A DNA stretch of 64,000 nucleotides from Nanobdellota archaeon (GCA_023132895.1 JAGLXL010000002.1:157782-221781); one strand, 5' to 3'. Numbered from the stretch's first letter, positions 27,932 through 35,756 are shown. Numbers and translations are program-made. The notes: generated from the letters alone by a model not told the origin.

Positions 27932-28333
27932 TTACACCACAATACTGGCCAATTTCGCAATCCCTGGCCATCTTTCGCAGGCTTCTTTGGCAATCGGACC
28001 TTTCAGCAAAGTTCCTTTTGGATTGCCCGCGTCATCCTTAACAACTACTGCCGCATTATCTTCAAATTTAATCCTCATGCCGTTTGGTCTCAAATATTCT
28101 TTTTTCTGCCTGACAATTACTGCCAAAACAACCTGTTTTTTCATTTCTGGCTTCCCCTTCTTAACTGAAGCCATGACTAAATCACCTACTCCAGCTGCTT
28201 GCAGTCTGCCTTTGACTGTTTTGTGTCTTTTGACTGAAAAAATCTTCAATATTTTAGCCCCAGAGTTATCACAAGTTGCTACCCTTGAATTCACAGGCAA
28301 TCCCCTGGTTACTTTTGCTTTAATTGCTTTCAT
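27932..28333 (-). CDS. rpl14: Ribosomal protein L14
   Basis: 133 residues. The motif VATCDNSGAKILKI and the ending RWPGIAKLASIVV identify uL14, which forms an intersubunit bridge. Confidence 0.97.
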   Translation of the reverse strand: MKAIKAKVTRGLPVNSRVATCDNSGAKILKIFSVKRHKTVKGRLQAAGVGDLVMASVKKGKPEMKKQVVLAVIVRQKKEYLRPNGMRIKFEDNAAVVVKDDAGNPKGTLLKGPIAKEACERWPGIAKLASIVV

Positions 28334-28335
28334 TT

Positions 28336-28671
28336 TTATTCAGCCTTTTTTATGATTTTGACTATAACAAAATTTTTAGTTTTGCTCATTGGTCTGGTCT
28401 TGGCTACCATTACTTCATCACCTACTTTAACTTTCAAGCAGGGTGGATTGTGCACTCTTAATTTACTCACTTTCTTTGCCTTTCTTTCATACTTTCTCAC
28501 TTCAACATTCCTGATCCATTCAATCGTTGCTGTTCTGCTGACATCCATCTTAATGACTTTGCCTACAAAAGTCTCTGGTTTGATATTGATTTCTCCATGG
28601 AATGGACATTTTTTGTCCGTGCACTTTTCCTTTGGGCTTTCTAAACCCAATCCAACTTTCTTTTCTTTCAT
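28336..28671 (-). CDS. rps17: Ribosomal protein S17
   Basis: 111 residues. CPFHGEINIKPETFVGKVIK and the conserved RRLSKTKNF-like ending (RPMSKTKNFVIVKI) identify uS17 with the archaeal N-terminal extension. It overlaps rnp1 by 4 bp. Confidence 0.96.
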   Translation of the reverse strand: MKEKKVGLGLESPKEKCTDKKCPFHGEINIKPETFVGKVIKMDVSRTATIEWIRNVEVRKYERKAKKVSKLRVHNPPCLKVKVGDEVMVAKTRPMSKTKNFVIVKIIKKAE

Positions 28672-28907
28672 TTTATTCTTTCTTCAGACCTTTTGAGTAA
28701 ATTTTTACCTTTGATGTTTTGATGATTGATTGTGAATGTAATGTTGCTCTTCAACAACCGTTTTTCGCCTTTTTTGGTTTTCACCAAAATTGTTTTTTTG
28801 GTTTCATCAATGATTTTACCCCTGATTCCAACATCACTGGAATTTTTTGATTCCACCACTTCAATGGTTTTACCAATTATTTCTTCAGGGTAGGTGTTGG
28901 TTTTCAT
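28668..28907 (-). CDS. rnp1: RNase P protein component 1 (Rpp29)
   Basis: 79 residues forming the Sm-like Rpp29/Pop4 domain (IIGKTIEVVESKNSSDVGIRG, then a strand-rich ending). It is the archaeal RNase P subunit that binds the specificity domain of the RNA encoded at 37828. Its place between aIF1 and S17 is the standard archaeal arrangement. The spacer upstream is filled by hairpins. Confidence 0.93.
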   Translation of the reverse strand: MKTNTYPEEIIGKTIEVVESKNSSDVGIRGKIIDETKKTILVKTKKGEKRLLKSNITFTINHQNIKGKNLLKRSEERIK

Positions 28908-28928
28908 TTGGTTTTACTTGATTTCTAT

Positions 28929-29042
28929 GGTTCTCAAAATTTCTTTGAAACACTTAAAAATTTGTTTGACAAATTTCTAGTGTCCCAAAAATCACTTTTG
29001 TGATTTTTGAGGATTTTGGAACCCTGAAATTCATTGAATTTC
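28929..29042. repeat. Nested hairpin cluster between aIF1 and Rpp29 genes
   Basis: An outer stem (GGTTC-t-CAAAAT, 28929-28940, with ATTTTGGAACC, 29013-29023) encloses two hairpins. The first is ACACT..AAATTTG TTTGA CAAATTT..AGTGT (28950-28983). The second is CAAAAATCAC TTTT GTGATTTTTG (28986-29009). A further GAAATTCA/TGAATTTC palindrome (29026-29042) runs into the aIF1 stop region. The ACAC-hairpin-GTGT-CCC-hairpin-GGA pattern resembles 16541-16597 and 46199-46255. Confidence 0.75.
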
Positions 29043-29339
29043 TATGGTTTCTTCTGAAAAGCCCATTCCCAGCAACGCTCGCTTGGCATTGTTTTTATGA
29101 TTTCCTTGAAGTTCAATTTGTCCTTCTTTGTATGTTCCGCCGCACGCAAACTTCGCCTTTAGTTTTTTGGTTAAATCCCCCATATCAAGGCTACCTGTAT
29201 CCTGCACCTTAATGATGGTGTAGATCTTTCCGAATTTTCTTTTCTCGGTAGTCACTTCGATTTTTTGCTGTTCTTTGGCAATGGTTTCACAAACACATAG
29301 ATCTTTTGGTAAACCGCAATCTTGGCAAACTTCTGACAT
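29031..29339 (-). CDS. Translation initiation factor aIF1 (SUI1)
   Basis: 102 residues. The SUI1 fold is visible (KIYTIIKVQDTGSLDMGDLT; LKAKFACGGTYKEGQIELQG). The N-terminal CQDCGLPKDLCVC is the zinc-like knuckle found in archaeal aIF1. It monitors start-codon selection on the small subunit. Start overlaps the L29 stop codon. Confidence 0.95.
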   Translation of the reverse strand: MSEVCQDCGLPKDLCVCETIAKEQQKIEVTTEKRKFGKIYTIIKVQDTGSLDMGDLTKKLKAKFACGGTYKEGQIELQGNHKNNAKRALLGMGFSEETIEIQ

Positions 29340-29560
29340 TATACCTCCACATTCTTACTCGAAGCTGGTTTAGCTTCTGTTTTTTTGAGTTGAGTATGAA
29401 TTTTAGCAATTAATTTTTTCATTTGTTTGACTTTTCCTGGATTGGTTGGCGTGGTGCCGATCCTGATTTGAGCATTTTGTTTCATTAATTCCCTTTTTAA
29501 CTCTATTAATTTGTTTTCTAATTCGCCTTTTGGCACCGACTTGATTTCTTTTCTTTTCAT
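29339..29560 (-). CDS. rpl29: Ribosomal protein L29
   Basis: 73 residues. Two helices, with ELENKLIELKRELMKQNAQI and a conserved second helix KQMKKLIAKIHTQL, identify uL29 near the exit tunnel. It overlaps S3 by 4 bp. Confidence 0.95.
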   Translation of the reverse strand: MKRKEIKSVPKGELENKLIELKRELMKQNAQIRIGTTPTNPGKVKQMKKLIAKIHTQLKKTEAKPASSKNVEV

Positions 29561-30468
29561 TGTTTTTCCTTAGTTTCTTCAGCCTTTGGCACTTCTTTTA
29601 CTCCTTCATCAGAAGGTTCCGGAACCTCCTTAGGAGGTACCGAAAATGTTTCATTTTCAAGTACCTCAGTTTTGATATCTTCTTGTTTTTCTTCAGCCGC
29701 TTCTTCTTTCTCCTCTTCAACAACTTTTTCTACATTAACTTCTTTCTTGTCTACTTTCTTAGTCTCTTTCTTTTTTTTAGTTCTCTTCTTCTTGGCCTTT
29801 TTCGGCTCCCCTTTAGGGGTACCAGAGGCTTCGCCTCTCTGTACTTCTTTGATTTCTTCAATGATCTCTTCTTCTTTCTTTAATCTAATTTCTTCTTGCT
29901 CTTTTAACTCAGGTGGCATAATCCTGACTCTGATTCCAATAATACCAGTTTTCAACAAAGCAGTTTTGCAGGATTTTTTGACTCCCATCATTGCCATGTC
30001 GCCGCACTTTTTCAAATAACCTTGATAAAATCTCCATGATCTTGCTCGTGCCCCAGGAATCTTTCCTGACATGATAATTTCTATACCTAAAGCCCCTGCT
30101 TCTAAAACCTTCTCCATCATTTTGTGGCCCACACCCTTGAAACGGGTTGTGCCAAATCTTTCTAGGGAATTGGCAATTCTTTCAGCTACAATTTCAGGAT
30201 CCAAGAAAATATTTTCAACTTCTTGGATTTCAATTTGAGGATTTTCTAAATTAAACTCTTTTTTCAATTGTTTGGTCAACTCTTTGATATTGCCGCCTTG
30301 TCTGCCAACAACTAAACCAGGCCGGCTGGCATGAATTATAATTTTTTCACCCAAAGGAGTCTTCTTCATCACTGTATGTGAATGTCCGACTCTGTTCAGT
30401 TTCTTTGAAACAAATTCTTCTATCTGGAATTCCTTTAATTTTTCAGCCACGAAATTTCTTTCCATCAT
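29557..30468 (-). CDS. rps3: Ribosomal protein S3 with repeat-derived tail
   Basis: 303 residues. The KH domain (SRPGLVVGRQGGNIKELTKQL) and the C-terminal S3 domain (GARARSWRFYQGYLKKCGDM) are complete by about residue 205. The remaining 100 residues form a tail rich in Glu, Lys and Pro. It contains QRGEASGTPKGEPKK, matching L15, and VPEPSDEGVKEV, matching the end of L22. The tail is encoded by chains of DNA palindromes. Archaeal S3 is normally about 210-240 residues. Confidence 0.95.
   Translation of the reverse strand: MMERNFVAEKLKEFQIEEFVSKKLNRVGHSHTVMKKTPLGEKIIIHASRPGLVVGRQGGNIKELTKQLKKEFNLENPQIEIQEVENIFLDPEIVAERIANSLERFGTTRFKGVGHKMMEKVLEAGALGIEIIMSGKIPGARARSWRFYQGYLKKCGDMAMMGVKKSCKTALLKTGIIGIRVRIMPPELKEQEEIRLKKEEEIIEEIKEVQRGEASGTPKGEPKKAKKKRTKKKKETKKVDKKEVNVEKVVEEEKEEAAEEKQEDIKTEVLENETFSVPPKEVPEPSDEGVKEVPKAEETKEKQ
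29615..29666. repeat. In-frame palindrome chain at the end of the S3 tail
   Basis: GGTTCC GGAACC (29615-29626), ACCTCC TTA GGAGGT (29624-29638) and the nested AGGTAC-c-GAAAATG TTT CATTTTC-aa-GTACCT (29635-29666) follow one another within the coding frame. The 17-nt inner hairpin is identical to one in the L2-L23 spacer at 32348-32364. Confidence 0.8.
29808..29844. repeat. In-frame palindrome unit in the S3 tail, covarying with L15
   Basis: CCCC TTTA GGGG (29808-29819) is followed by GTAC-c-AGAGGC TTC GCCTCT-ct-GTAC (29819-29844). It matches the L15 unit at 21997-22033 base for base except for loop bases and one compensatory pair change in the outer stem. It encodes the shared peptide QRGEASGTPKGE. 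Confidence 0.82.
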
Positions 30469-31217
30469 TTTTTATCAACCTTCTTAACTCCTTCTTTAGG
30501 AGGTTCCGGAACGTTAGTTCCGATATCTTCCTTAACTTCTTTTTTAGGAGTCTCAGAAACTTTAGTTTTCTGAGATCCTGAAAAATCGCTTTGCGATTTT
30601 TGGGAAACCGGAAACTTCTTTGAAGTTTCCTTGTTCACCGAAGGCTTGCCTTCTCGTGCCTCTGAAACCTTTGGTTCCTCTTTCTTTAGCTTTTCTTCAG
30701 CCTTTTCCCCTTTAGGGGCACCAGAGCCACGTTCAGTGGTACCAGCGAGCTTGTCTCGCTCAGTAGCTTTGCCTCCACGTGTCTTTACTCCTTCCTTGAC
30801 AATAATCTCCACATGGGCCCTCTTCATTTTTCTTCTTCTCTGACGGCCAAAATGCCATGGTCTTGACGCTTGATGGGCATTAATATGTTCAATAACTAAA
30901 TTGCCAGTATTCATGCCTTTGAACTGGGCATTGGCTTCTACAGATTCAAGTAATCCCAATATTGCCTTTACTGCTTTTATTGGATATCTGCCTGGCCCTT
31001 GAGTGCTTTTTTTATGGGCTAAATTCCAAGTATGTTTTCGATAAGGCACTGCAATTTCTTTTTTCAATACTTTGTTCAATAATTCCTTAGCCTTACTCAA
31101 CTTTTTCTTTCTAATAAAACGGCAAATCTCAACACTATGTTTTTTGGAAATAGTCAGGTCTTTACCCAAAACCTTGGCTGTTTCTCCTTCCACTTGTGTT
31201 GAGTATTTATTTTTCAT
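30465..31217 (-). CDS. rpl22: Ribosomal protein L22 with long repeat-derived tail
   Basis: The first about 145 residues are a normal archaeal uL22 (RKHTWNLAHKKSTQGPGRYP; GKQRRRKMKRAHVEI-like). They are followed by about 100 extra residues ending NVPEPPKEGVKKVDKK. The tail includes the peptide GSGAPKGEK, related to L15 and S3, and SQKSQSDFSGSQK, encoded by spacer-type hairpins. The DNA of the tail is nearly all palindromic. The start overlaps nothing; S19 ends 4 bp upstream. Confidence 0.94.
   Translation of the reverse strand: MKNKYSTQVEGETAKVLGKDLTISKKHSVEICRFIRKKKLSKAKELLNKVLKKEIAVPYRKHTWNLAHKKSTQGPGRYPIKAVKAILGLLESVEANAQFKGMNTGNLVIEHINAHQASRPWHFGRQRRRKMKRAHVEIIVKEGVKTRGGKATERDKLAGTTERGSGAPKGEKAEEKLKKEEPKVSEAREGKPSVNKETSKKFPVSQKSQSDFSGSQKTKVSETPKKEVKEDIGTNVPEPPKEGVKKVDKK
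30488..30760. repeat. Long in-frame palindrome array in the L22 tail
   Basis: At least seven hairpins lie in frame. They include CGGAAC GTTA GTTCCG (30507-30522), TCTCAGAAAC TTTA GTTTTCTGAGA (30551-30575) and AAAAATCGC TTT GCGATTTTT (30581-30601). GGAAACTTC TTT GAAGTTTCC (30610-30630), GAAGGC TT GCCTTC (30640-30653) and CCCC TTTA GGGG (30707-30718) follow. CCAC GTTCA GTGG (30727-30739) and AGCGAG CTTGT CTCGCT (30744-30760) complete the array. The AAAAATC-type unit, with flanking TCC/GGGA, matches spacer hairpins at 16541 and 28984. Confidence 0.82.
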
Positions 31218-31220
31218 TAT

Positions 31221-31604
31221 TTATTTGACTGAGACAGCAGCACTGCTTCTTGTTGCTCCTACACCCGGAGCATTGTGTGCTACGCTTTTCCTAGTTAAGG
31301 CAAATTCTCCTAATCTATGTCCTAACATTTCTAATTCTACTCTGACTTGGGCAAATTCCTTGCCAGTATAAACTAAAAATACTTTGCCTAACATTTGAGG
31401 AATGATGATCATGCTTCGACAGTGAGTTTTGATTGTCTTGTCCCCTCTTTCAATCTTCTTCAATAATTTCTTTTCCTTTTCAGTAAATCCTCTTTTCAAA
31501 GCTCTCTTTTTTCTAGCTGGAAGTAAAAGTGTAAAATCTTTTAAATCCATTTTTTTTGCTTCTTCTAAGTTTTTACCTCGCCATTTGAGTTCTTTTTTTG
31601 CCAT
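31221..31604 (-). CDS. rps19: Ribosomal protein S19
   Basis: 127 residues. HCRSMIIIPQMLGKVFLVY and LGEFALTRKSVAHNAPGVG identify uS19 of archaeal type, with KKRALKRGFTEKEKKLL at the N-terminus. Its start codon overlaps the L2 stop codon by 1 bp. Confidence 0.96.
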   Translation of the reverse strand: MAKKELKWRGKNLEEAKKMDLKDFTLLLPARKKRALKRGFTEKEKKLLKKIERGDKTIKTHCRSMIIIPQMLGKVFLVYTGKEFAQVRVELEMLGHRLGEFALTRKSVAHNAPGVGATRSSAAVSVK

Positions 31605-32311
31605 TATCTCTTCCTCCGACCAGTTCTTCTAGGAGCAATCTTACCAACCTTTCTTCCAGGTGGGTCATGCCGTGAACTCTGAGTTGGTCGACCTTTGATA
31701 TGTGAGCTCTTACTGCCGAATGGGTGAGCCACTGCATTCATACTAATACCCTGAACATGAGGATAAATCTTATTCTTAGCTTTCATGTGATAATATTTTG
31801 TTCCTGCTTTTAAGAAGAACTTTTCAGGTCTTCCGCCACCCGCTACTACTCCAATACAAGCCCGGCATTCTGGGAAAAAAGTTTTTTCTTTTTTTGAAGG
31901 CAGTTTTACTGTTACTCCACTTGGTGTTTTGGCCACAACCTTGGCAAAAGTTCCGCTGCTTCTGACAAACTTGCCGCCGTCACCTGGCTGCAATTCAATA
32001 TTAAAAACCAAAGCTCCTTCAGGAATATCTTTCAGAGTAAACAAATTACCTGGCTTGGCTTCGCCACCCACTGTTACAGTATCACCTACTGCAATTCCTT
32101 CTGGTGCAATTGTCAAGCAAGCTTGGCCATCTTCATAAGTAATTTTAGCTAGAGGCGCGCTGTGTCCTGGGCAGTCAATTAAATCAACAATCTTTCCTCT
32201 CACTTCTTTGCTCAATTGTCTATGTTTGGCTCTCCCTTTGTACTTAAAACCAGGAGACCTGAAATTACTTGTTCCTCTTCCCCGTCTTTGTTGAAGTAAT
32301 CTTTTTCCCAT
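31604..32311 (-). CDS. rpl2: Ribosomal protein L2
   Basis: 235 residues. GTSNFRSPGFKYKGRAKHRQ and the peptidyl-transferase loop motif VRGISMNAVAHPFG (here VQGISMNAVAHPFG) identify uL2. Confidence 0.97.
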   Translation of the reverse strand: MGKRLLQQRRGRGTSNFRSPGFKYKGRAKHRQLSKEVRGKIVDLIDCPGHSAPLAKITYEDGQACLTIAPEGIAVGDTVTVGGEAKPGNLFTLKDIPEGALVFNIELQPGDGGKFVRSSGTFAKVVAKTPSGVTVKLPSKKEKTFFPECRACIGVVAGGGRPEKFFLKAGTKYYHMKAKNKIYPHVQGISMNAVAHPFGSKSSHIKGRPTQSSRHDPPGRKVGKIAPRRTGRRKR

Positions 32312-32314
32312 CTT

Positions 32315-32365
32315 ATGCTAAAAAATCCTCCGGATTTTTGGCATGCTGAAAATGTTTCATTTTCA
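32315..32365. repeat. Two hairpins in the L23-L2 spacer
   Basis: ATGC-ta-AAAAATCC TCC GGATTTTT-g-GCAT (32315-32344) and TGAAAATG TTT CATTTTCA (32347-32365) fill the 54-bp spacer. The second shares a 17-nt identical core with the S3 tail element at 29642-29658, so one sequence serves as spacer in one place and as coding DNA in the other. Confidence 0.78.
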
Positions 32366-32623
32366 TCACATCAGACCTAATTCAGTTGCAATATCAATAG
32401 CTGGATTCTCCATGCTTAATTTAACATAAGCTCTTTTTTCATTGCCAGCCAGCAAAGTATTAACTTTAGTTACCTTTACTTTAAACAAATCCTCAATTGC
32501 TTTCTTGATTTCACTTTTTTTTGCTTTCATATCTACCACAAAGATCAATTTGTTTTCCCTTTCCATCAGTCTGATACTTTTTTCTGTTGACAATGGAAAT
32601 TTGACAATTTTGTGTGGATCCAT
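32366..32623 (-). CDS. rpl23: Ribosomal protein L23
   Basis: The ATG at 32623 ([20 protein letters not shown]) lies 1 bp after the L4 stop codon and gives 85 residues, normal for archaeal uL23. [16 protein letters not shown] is the conserved loop. An earlier in-frame codon would run through L4 and is rejected. Confidence 0.95.
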   Translation of the reverse strand: MDPHKIVKFPLSTEKSIRLMERENKLIFVVDMKAKKSEIKKAIEDLFKVKVTKVNTLLAGNEKRAYVKLSMENPAIDIATELGLM

Positions 32624-32624
32624 T

Positions 32625-33431
32625 TTAAGCAAATAACTTCTCCTTGTTGAGTTTTTCAATTGAATTTTCGCTCCATAAAGTGGCTCTGCCAATTGCTGCT
32701 CCCGGAGCCAACATTTCAGCATTAAGTTCCTTGACTTTAACAATATCAATCCCAGGAATATTTTTTCCTGTTTTCAATAATTTACAATCATTTCCTACTA
32801 CAATCAACAAACTGGTCTTTTTCTTGTATTTTCTCCCTCTCATCTTGCCTTTGCCAGCTCTGACTTTTTTCTTGCTGCCTCTCTCCAGTTCATTATCAAA
32901 ACCTAATTTCTTTAACAAATCCTTGACAACTTTTGTTTTATCTAAACTTTCAATTTTATTATCAATCACAAATGGATAATCCTCAGGAATCAAATGTCCT
33001 CTTTCCTTAACTAAATCATTAACTAAAGTAGCTGCCATTGCACTTCTAATTGCTTTTCTCCTTTCTTTTTTGTTGATTTTCTTTTCCCAGTTCTTTTCAG
33101 CCTTTGGCGGGTGAGCTTGTCTGCCGCCCCGTGTTCCCGGAGCAAAAGCACCCTCCCAATTAAATTGTGTTCCGCGTCTTGACAGAATCTTTCTTGGTAT
33201 TCTTGAAATACCATGGCCATACATGCCCCTGTATTTTCTCCTCCTCTTGCTCAAATCAGCTGAAACCTTTTTCCCAGCTCTTGGATCAACACCATACCTC
33301 TGTCTTGAAGAACTTTGCAGAGCTAAAACCGCTCTTTTGATTAAATCAGGTCTGATTTCCTCGTTAAACTGATTAGGCAGTTCCTTTTCACTTTTCTTCT
33401 TCTTTTCCAAATCAAAAATTGCTAGCTTCAT
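32625..33431 (-). CDS. rpl4: Ribosomal protein L4
   Basis: 268 residues. The Arg/Gly-rich internal loop ([20 protein letters not shown]) and [18 protein letters not shown] identify archaeal uL4. It overlaps L3 by 4 bp. Confidence 0.96.
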   Translation of the reverse strand: MKLAIFDLEKKKKSEKELPNQFNEEIRPDLIKRAVLALQSSSRQRYGVDPRAGKKVSADLSKRRRKYRGMYGHGISRIPRKILSRRGTQFNWEGAFAPGTRGGRQAHPPKAEKNWEKKINKKERRKAIRSAMAATLVNDLVKERGHLIPEDYPFVIDNKIESLDKTKVVKDLLKKLGFDNELERGSKKKVRAGKGKMRGRKYKKKTSLLIVVGNDCKLLKTGKNIPGIDIVKVKELNAEMLAPGAAIGRATLWSENSIEKLNKEKLFA

Positions 33432-34384
33432 TTTAGTATATACCTAATCTGCGGTGCTTCTTTTGGCACTTTGGCATTTGGCCTGATTGCCTCGGTTAAA
33501 GTTACAACTCTTTTCCTTGGTCCTGGAATAGATCCCTTCAATAAAACATAATCATTCTTAACTAATCCATATCGATTAAATCCGCTTTTGGGAGTGACTT
33601 CTTCTCCTTTTTTCCCGATTTTCAATAACCATTTGTTTAATTCCGTTCTCAAATGATAACCCATCTTGCCTGAATGAGGCACAGTCCACATCGGAGTTCC
33701 TGTCCAAGCTCCTCTGATATTGCCTCTTCTGGCTTTTTCTGATTTATGACTTCTTAATTCAACCCCATGCCTCTTGACCGGACCCTGGAAACCTTTTCCA
33801 GTTGTCACCGCATGAATATCAACTAAATTACCTTCTTTGAAAACTTCTTCCACCATAATTTCTTTGCCTAATTTTTCCTGGGCAAATTTCAATTGTTCTT
33901 CTTTTGTGCCGCCTAAAGCAATCTCTCCAATTTTTGGTTTCTTGCCTAAAGCTGCAATTAATTTTGGTTGAGTATAAACTAATAATCTAACTTCGTCAAA
34001 TTCCTTAACATCTTCAATTTTTTTATTGATTTTTTTTGGTAGAATTATTTTTCTTGCCAATTCCTTGTCAAGATCTTGTGATAAAACAGTAGAACGCAGC
34101 ATCAAACCCTTGTAATCATGTTGATAGAAATTAATGCCTGCCACCTTCATGGCCGGACATTCAATCACAGTTACCGGCAAACTAATCTCTTCATCTTTTG
34201 ACAAAGATTTCGGCCGGTTGTCAATCGCCAGAATATGAAGCATGCCTGCTTTATAGCCAATAAATCCCAAGGGCTTAGCTTCTTTTGTTCTATTCCAATA
34301 TCTAACTCGAGCTAATTCCTTTTTAGCCTTTCTTCTAGGCAAAAACTGCAATGTTCCTTTTCTTGGTGATCTCTTGGTTGGCAT
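33428..34384 (-). CDS. rpl3: Ribosomal protein L3
   Basis: 318 residues. The N-terminal PTKRSPRKGTLQFLPRRKAK, the conserved VTTGKGFQGPVKRHGV and the ending KKRVVTLTEA-like (RKRVVTLTEAIRPN) identify uL3. It is the first gene of the long operon. A 5' leader of about 110 nt with hairpins lies upstream. Confidence 0.97.
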   Translation of the reverse strand: MPTKRSPRKGTLQFLPRRKAKKELARVRYWNRTKEAKPLGFIGYKAGMLHILAIDNRPKSLSKDEEISLPVTVIECPAMKVAGINFYQHDYKGLMLRSTVLSQDLDKELARKIILPKKINKKIEDVKEFDEVRLLVYTQPKLIAALGKKPKIGEIALGGTKEEQLKFAQEKLGKEIMVEEVFKEGNLVDIHAVTTGKGFQGPVKRHGVELRSHKSEKARRGNIRGAWTGTPMWTVPHSGKMGYHLRTELNKWLLKIGKKGEEVTPKSGFNRYGLVKNDYVLLKGSIPGPRKRVVTLTEAIRPNAKVPKEAPQIRYILK

Positions 34385-34393
34385 AGTTTCTAG

Positions 34394-34437
34394 AAGGCTT
34401 ATTATCTAGACTTGACTTTGCAGTCAAAATAAGCCTT
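34394..34437 (-). promoter_or_regulatory. Leader stem-loop of the L3 operon
   Basis: AAGGCTTATT (34394-34403) pairs with AATAAGCCTT (34428-34437). Inside, TTGACT TTGC AGTCAA (34412-34427) forms a second stem. In mRNA sense the structure ends 9 nt before the L3 ATG. It could control ribosome access or bind a ribosomal protein for feedback; this is inference. A second small hairpin, TTTCC/GGAAA, is at 34460-34480. Confidence 0.65.
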
Positions 34438-34513
34438 TTGATGAAGTTCCTTTCAGAAATTTCCAGTCACACACAGGAAACTACTTTTCAGGCTTGTTTA
34501 ATAGTATCTAATC

Positions 34514-34528
34514 AACTTAAATACTTCC
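34514..34528 (-). promoter_or_regulatory. Probable promoter of the L3 operon
   Basis: On the minus strand, GGAAG followed by TATTTAAG forms a good BRE/TATA pair. Transcription would start near 34490 and leave a leader of about 105 nt. The rest of the 313-bp divergent region holds a second TATA (TTTTATAAAG near 34660) for the plus-strand gene at 34698. I see no gene in it. Confidence 0.55.
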
Positions 34529-34697
34529 ATGAGTATTTTTGAAAAAGAAGCAGGTTGTTTATAAAGCTTACGTTAGTAATCGGGAAATTGGCACAATTTT
34601 TCGTTGGTTTTGCTCGAAATCAATTATCCTTACATCTCAAGAGTAGTAAATAACAAAACTTTTATAAAGAATAAATAATCTCATTACTTTGATTAAA

Positions 34698-35072
34698 ATG
34701 AAACAAACAATAGGAACTGTACAATTAAGGGACACTGTGGAATTATCAAATAGAGTAGAAAAGTGGTTCAAAGTTCATCCTAGTTATGAGAGAGATAACC
34801 ACCCAAATAGTTCTTCTATTGGTGCTCATTTTGATACAGCTATTGGATTTACTAGTCGTGCAACAAGAATAGAAGTGGGATACTGTGGATTTTATGATGT
34901 TTACCGATTAAGGTGTGTAGTACATGGAAGGATTAAAGATGAATTTCTTTCTGTAGGCGACGAACCTCATTTTAATTGGCATTTGGGTTTGCCTTATAGT
35001 GATCATACTGAAGAGGATCACAAAATAAAAGAATTTGTTAAAAAAAAATTAAACGGAAGTTCTCGATTATAA
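34698..35072 (+). CDS. Hypothetical protein
   Basis: Starts at the ATG 34698 (MKQTIGTVQL), giving 124 residues; a TTG three codons earlier is less likely. The TATA box upstream supports a near-leaderless transcript. The protein is soluble, mixed alpha/beta, and rich in His, Asp and Tyr (EPHFNWHLGLPYSDHTEEDH). No family recognised. The gene ends 6 bp before the convergent tRNA-His. Confidence 0.6.
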   Translation: MKQTIGTVQLRDTVELSNRVEKWFKVHPSYERDNHPNSSSIGAHFDTAIGFTSRATRIEVGYCGFYDVYRLRCVVHGRIKDEFLSVGDEPHFNWHLGLPYSDHTEEDHKIKEFVKKKLNGSSRL

Positions 35073-35078
35073 AAAAAG

Positions 35079-35197
35079 GGCGGTAGCGGGGAATCGAACC
35101 CCGTCCTCAAGCTGGCTGCCAATAAATGACCACAGGCTTGAATACTAACCGATGTACCTTACGGACTTTTTTTCCGTAATTTTATACGACTACCGCC
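35079..35197 (-). tRNA. tRNA-His(GTG) with two introns
   Basis: Acceptor GCGGTAG/CTACCGC, G-1 opposite C73 (the tRNA-His identity pair), T-arm CGGGG TTCGATT CCCCG and anticodon stem CAAGC/GCTTG. Intron 2 (35114-35129, 16 nt) is at the canonical 37/38 site, with a 4-bp central helix CTGT/GCAG of a bulge-helix-bulge motif. Intron 1 (35152-35181, 30 nt) lies in the D-loop. It contains the hairpin TTACGGA/TCCGTAA, with GTAT/GTAC as central helix. After removal the D-arm reads GTAT AACGGTTA GTAT and the loop CTGTGGA. CCA is not encoded. Confidence 0.88.
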
Positions 35198-35218
35198 GCA
35201 AGAACTTCTTACCCTAAA

Positions 35219-35731
35219 TTACTTATAAACTTTTCTCACATTATAGAATATATATGGCAGCACAAAAGCAACCCCATACAAAATACCCATCAACCATGGA
35301 TTATGCCTGATATCCACTATCTCAATCCCAGCAATAATCTGGTTGGCCATTATTACCACAAAAATCACATTGGCCAAAGCAATCAACGGCACAATCACTA
35401 AAGCCAAAACATGATGGTGCCTGTCTAAATGACCAATATTAGTTATCAAAAAATTAAACAAGATCCCCATTACCAAAGCCAAAACAACAATAATCACATC
35501 TAAAAACCACTTATTCAAAACAGTCAGAAAAGGAATTAAAGCAATCGACATAATCAAATTCCCAATCACAATCACTAAAATAGCAGACCAAAAAACAATC
35601 TGGCTAAAAAAAGGCTCATGCACCTGAGTTGTTGTCAGTATTTTTTCTGCTTTTTCTAATCTCCTTGTTGTCCATTCTTTTTTGGGAGTAGAAATCTTAC
35701 GTCTCCTTTTCACCTTCTTCTTTTTTGCCAT
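35219..35731 (-). CDS. Predicted four-helix membrane protein
   Basis: 170 residues. A very basic N-terminus (MAKKKKVKRRRKISTPKKEW) is followed by four hydrophobic segments (about 45-70, 78-98, 106-128 and 143-162). A His-rich turn (LDRHHHV) lies between helices 2 and 3. No family recognised. The basic end could bind nucleic acid or lipid head groups. Confidence 0.65.
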   Translation of the reverse strand: MAKKKKVKRRRKISTPKKEWTTRRLEKAEKILTTTQVHEPFFSQIVFWSAILVIVIGNLIMSIALIPFLTVLNKWFLDVIIVVLALVMGILFNFLITNIGHLDRHHHVLALVIVPLIALANVIFVVIMANQIIAGIEIVDIRHNPWLMGILYGVAFVLPYIFYNVRKVYK

Positions 35732-35756
35732 TTGAATAAGAAATCTTTCAAGCTTT

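Noticed and set aside
21922..30760. CRISPR array
   Set aside because: The repeated hairpins differ in stem sequence, lack regular spacers and lie in coding frames; no cas genes are present.
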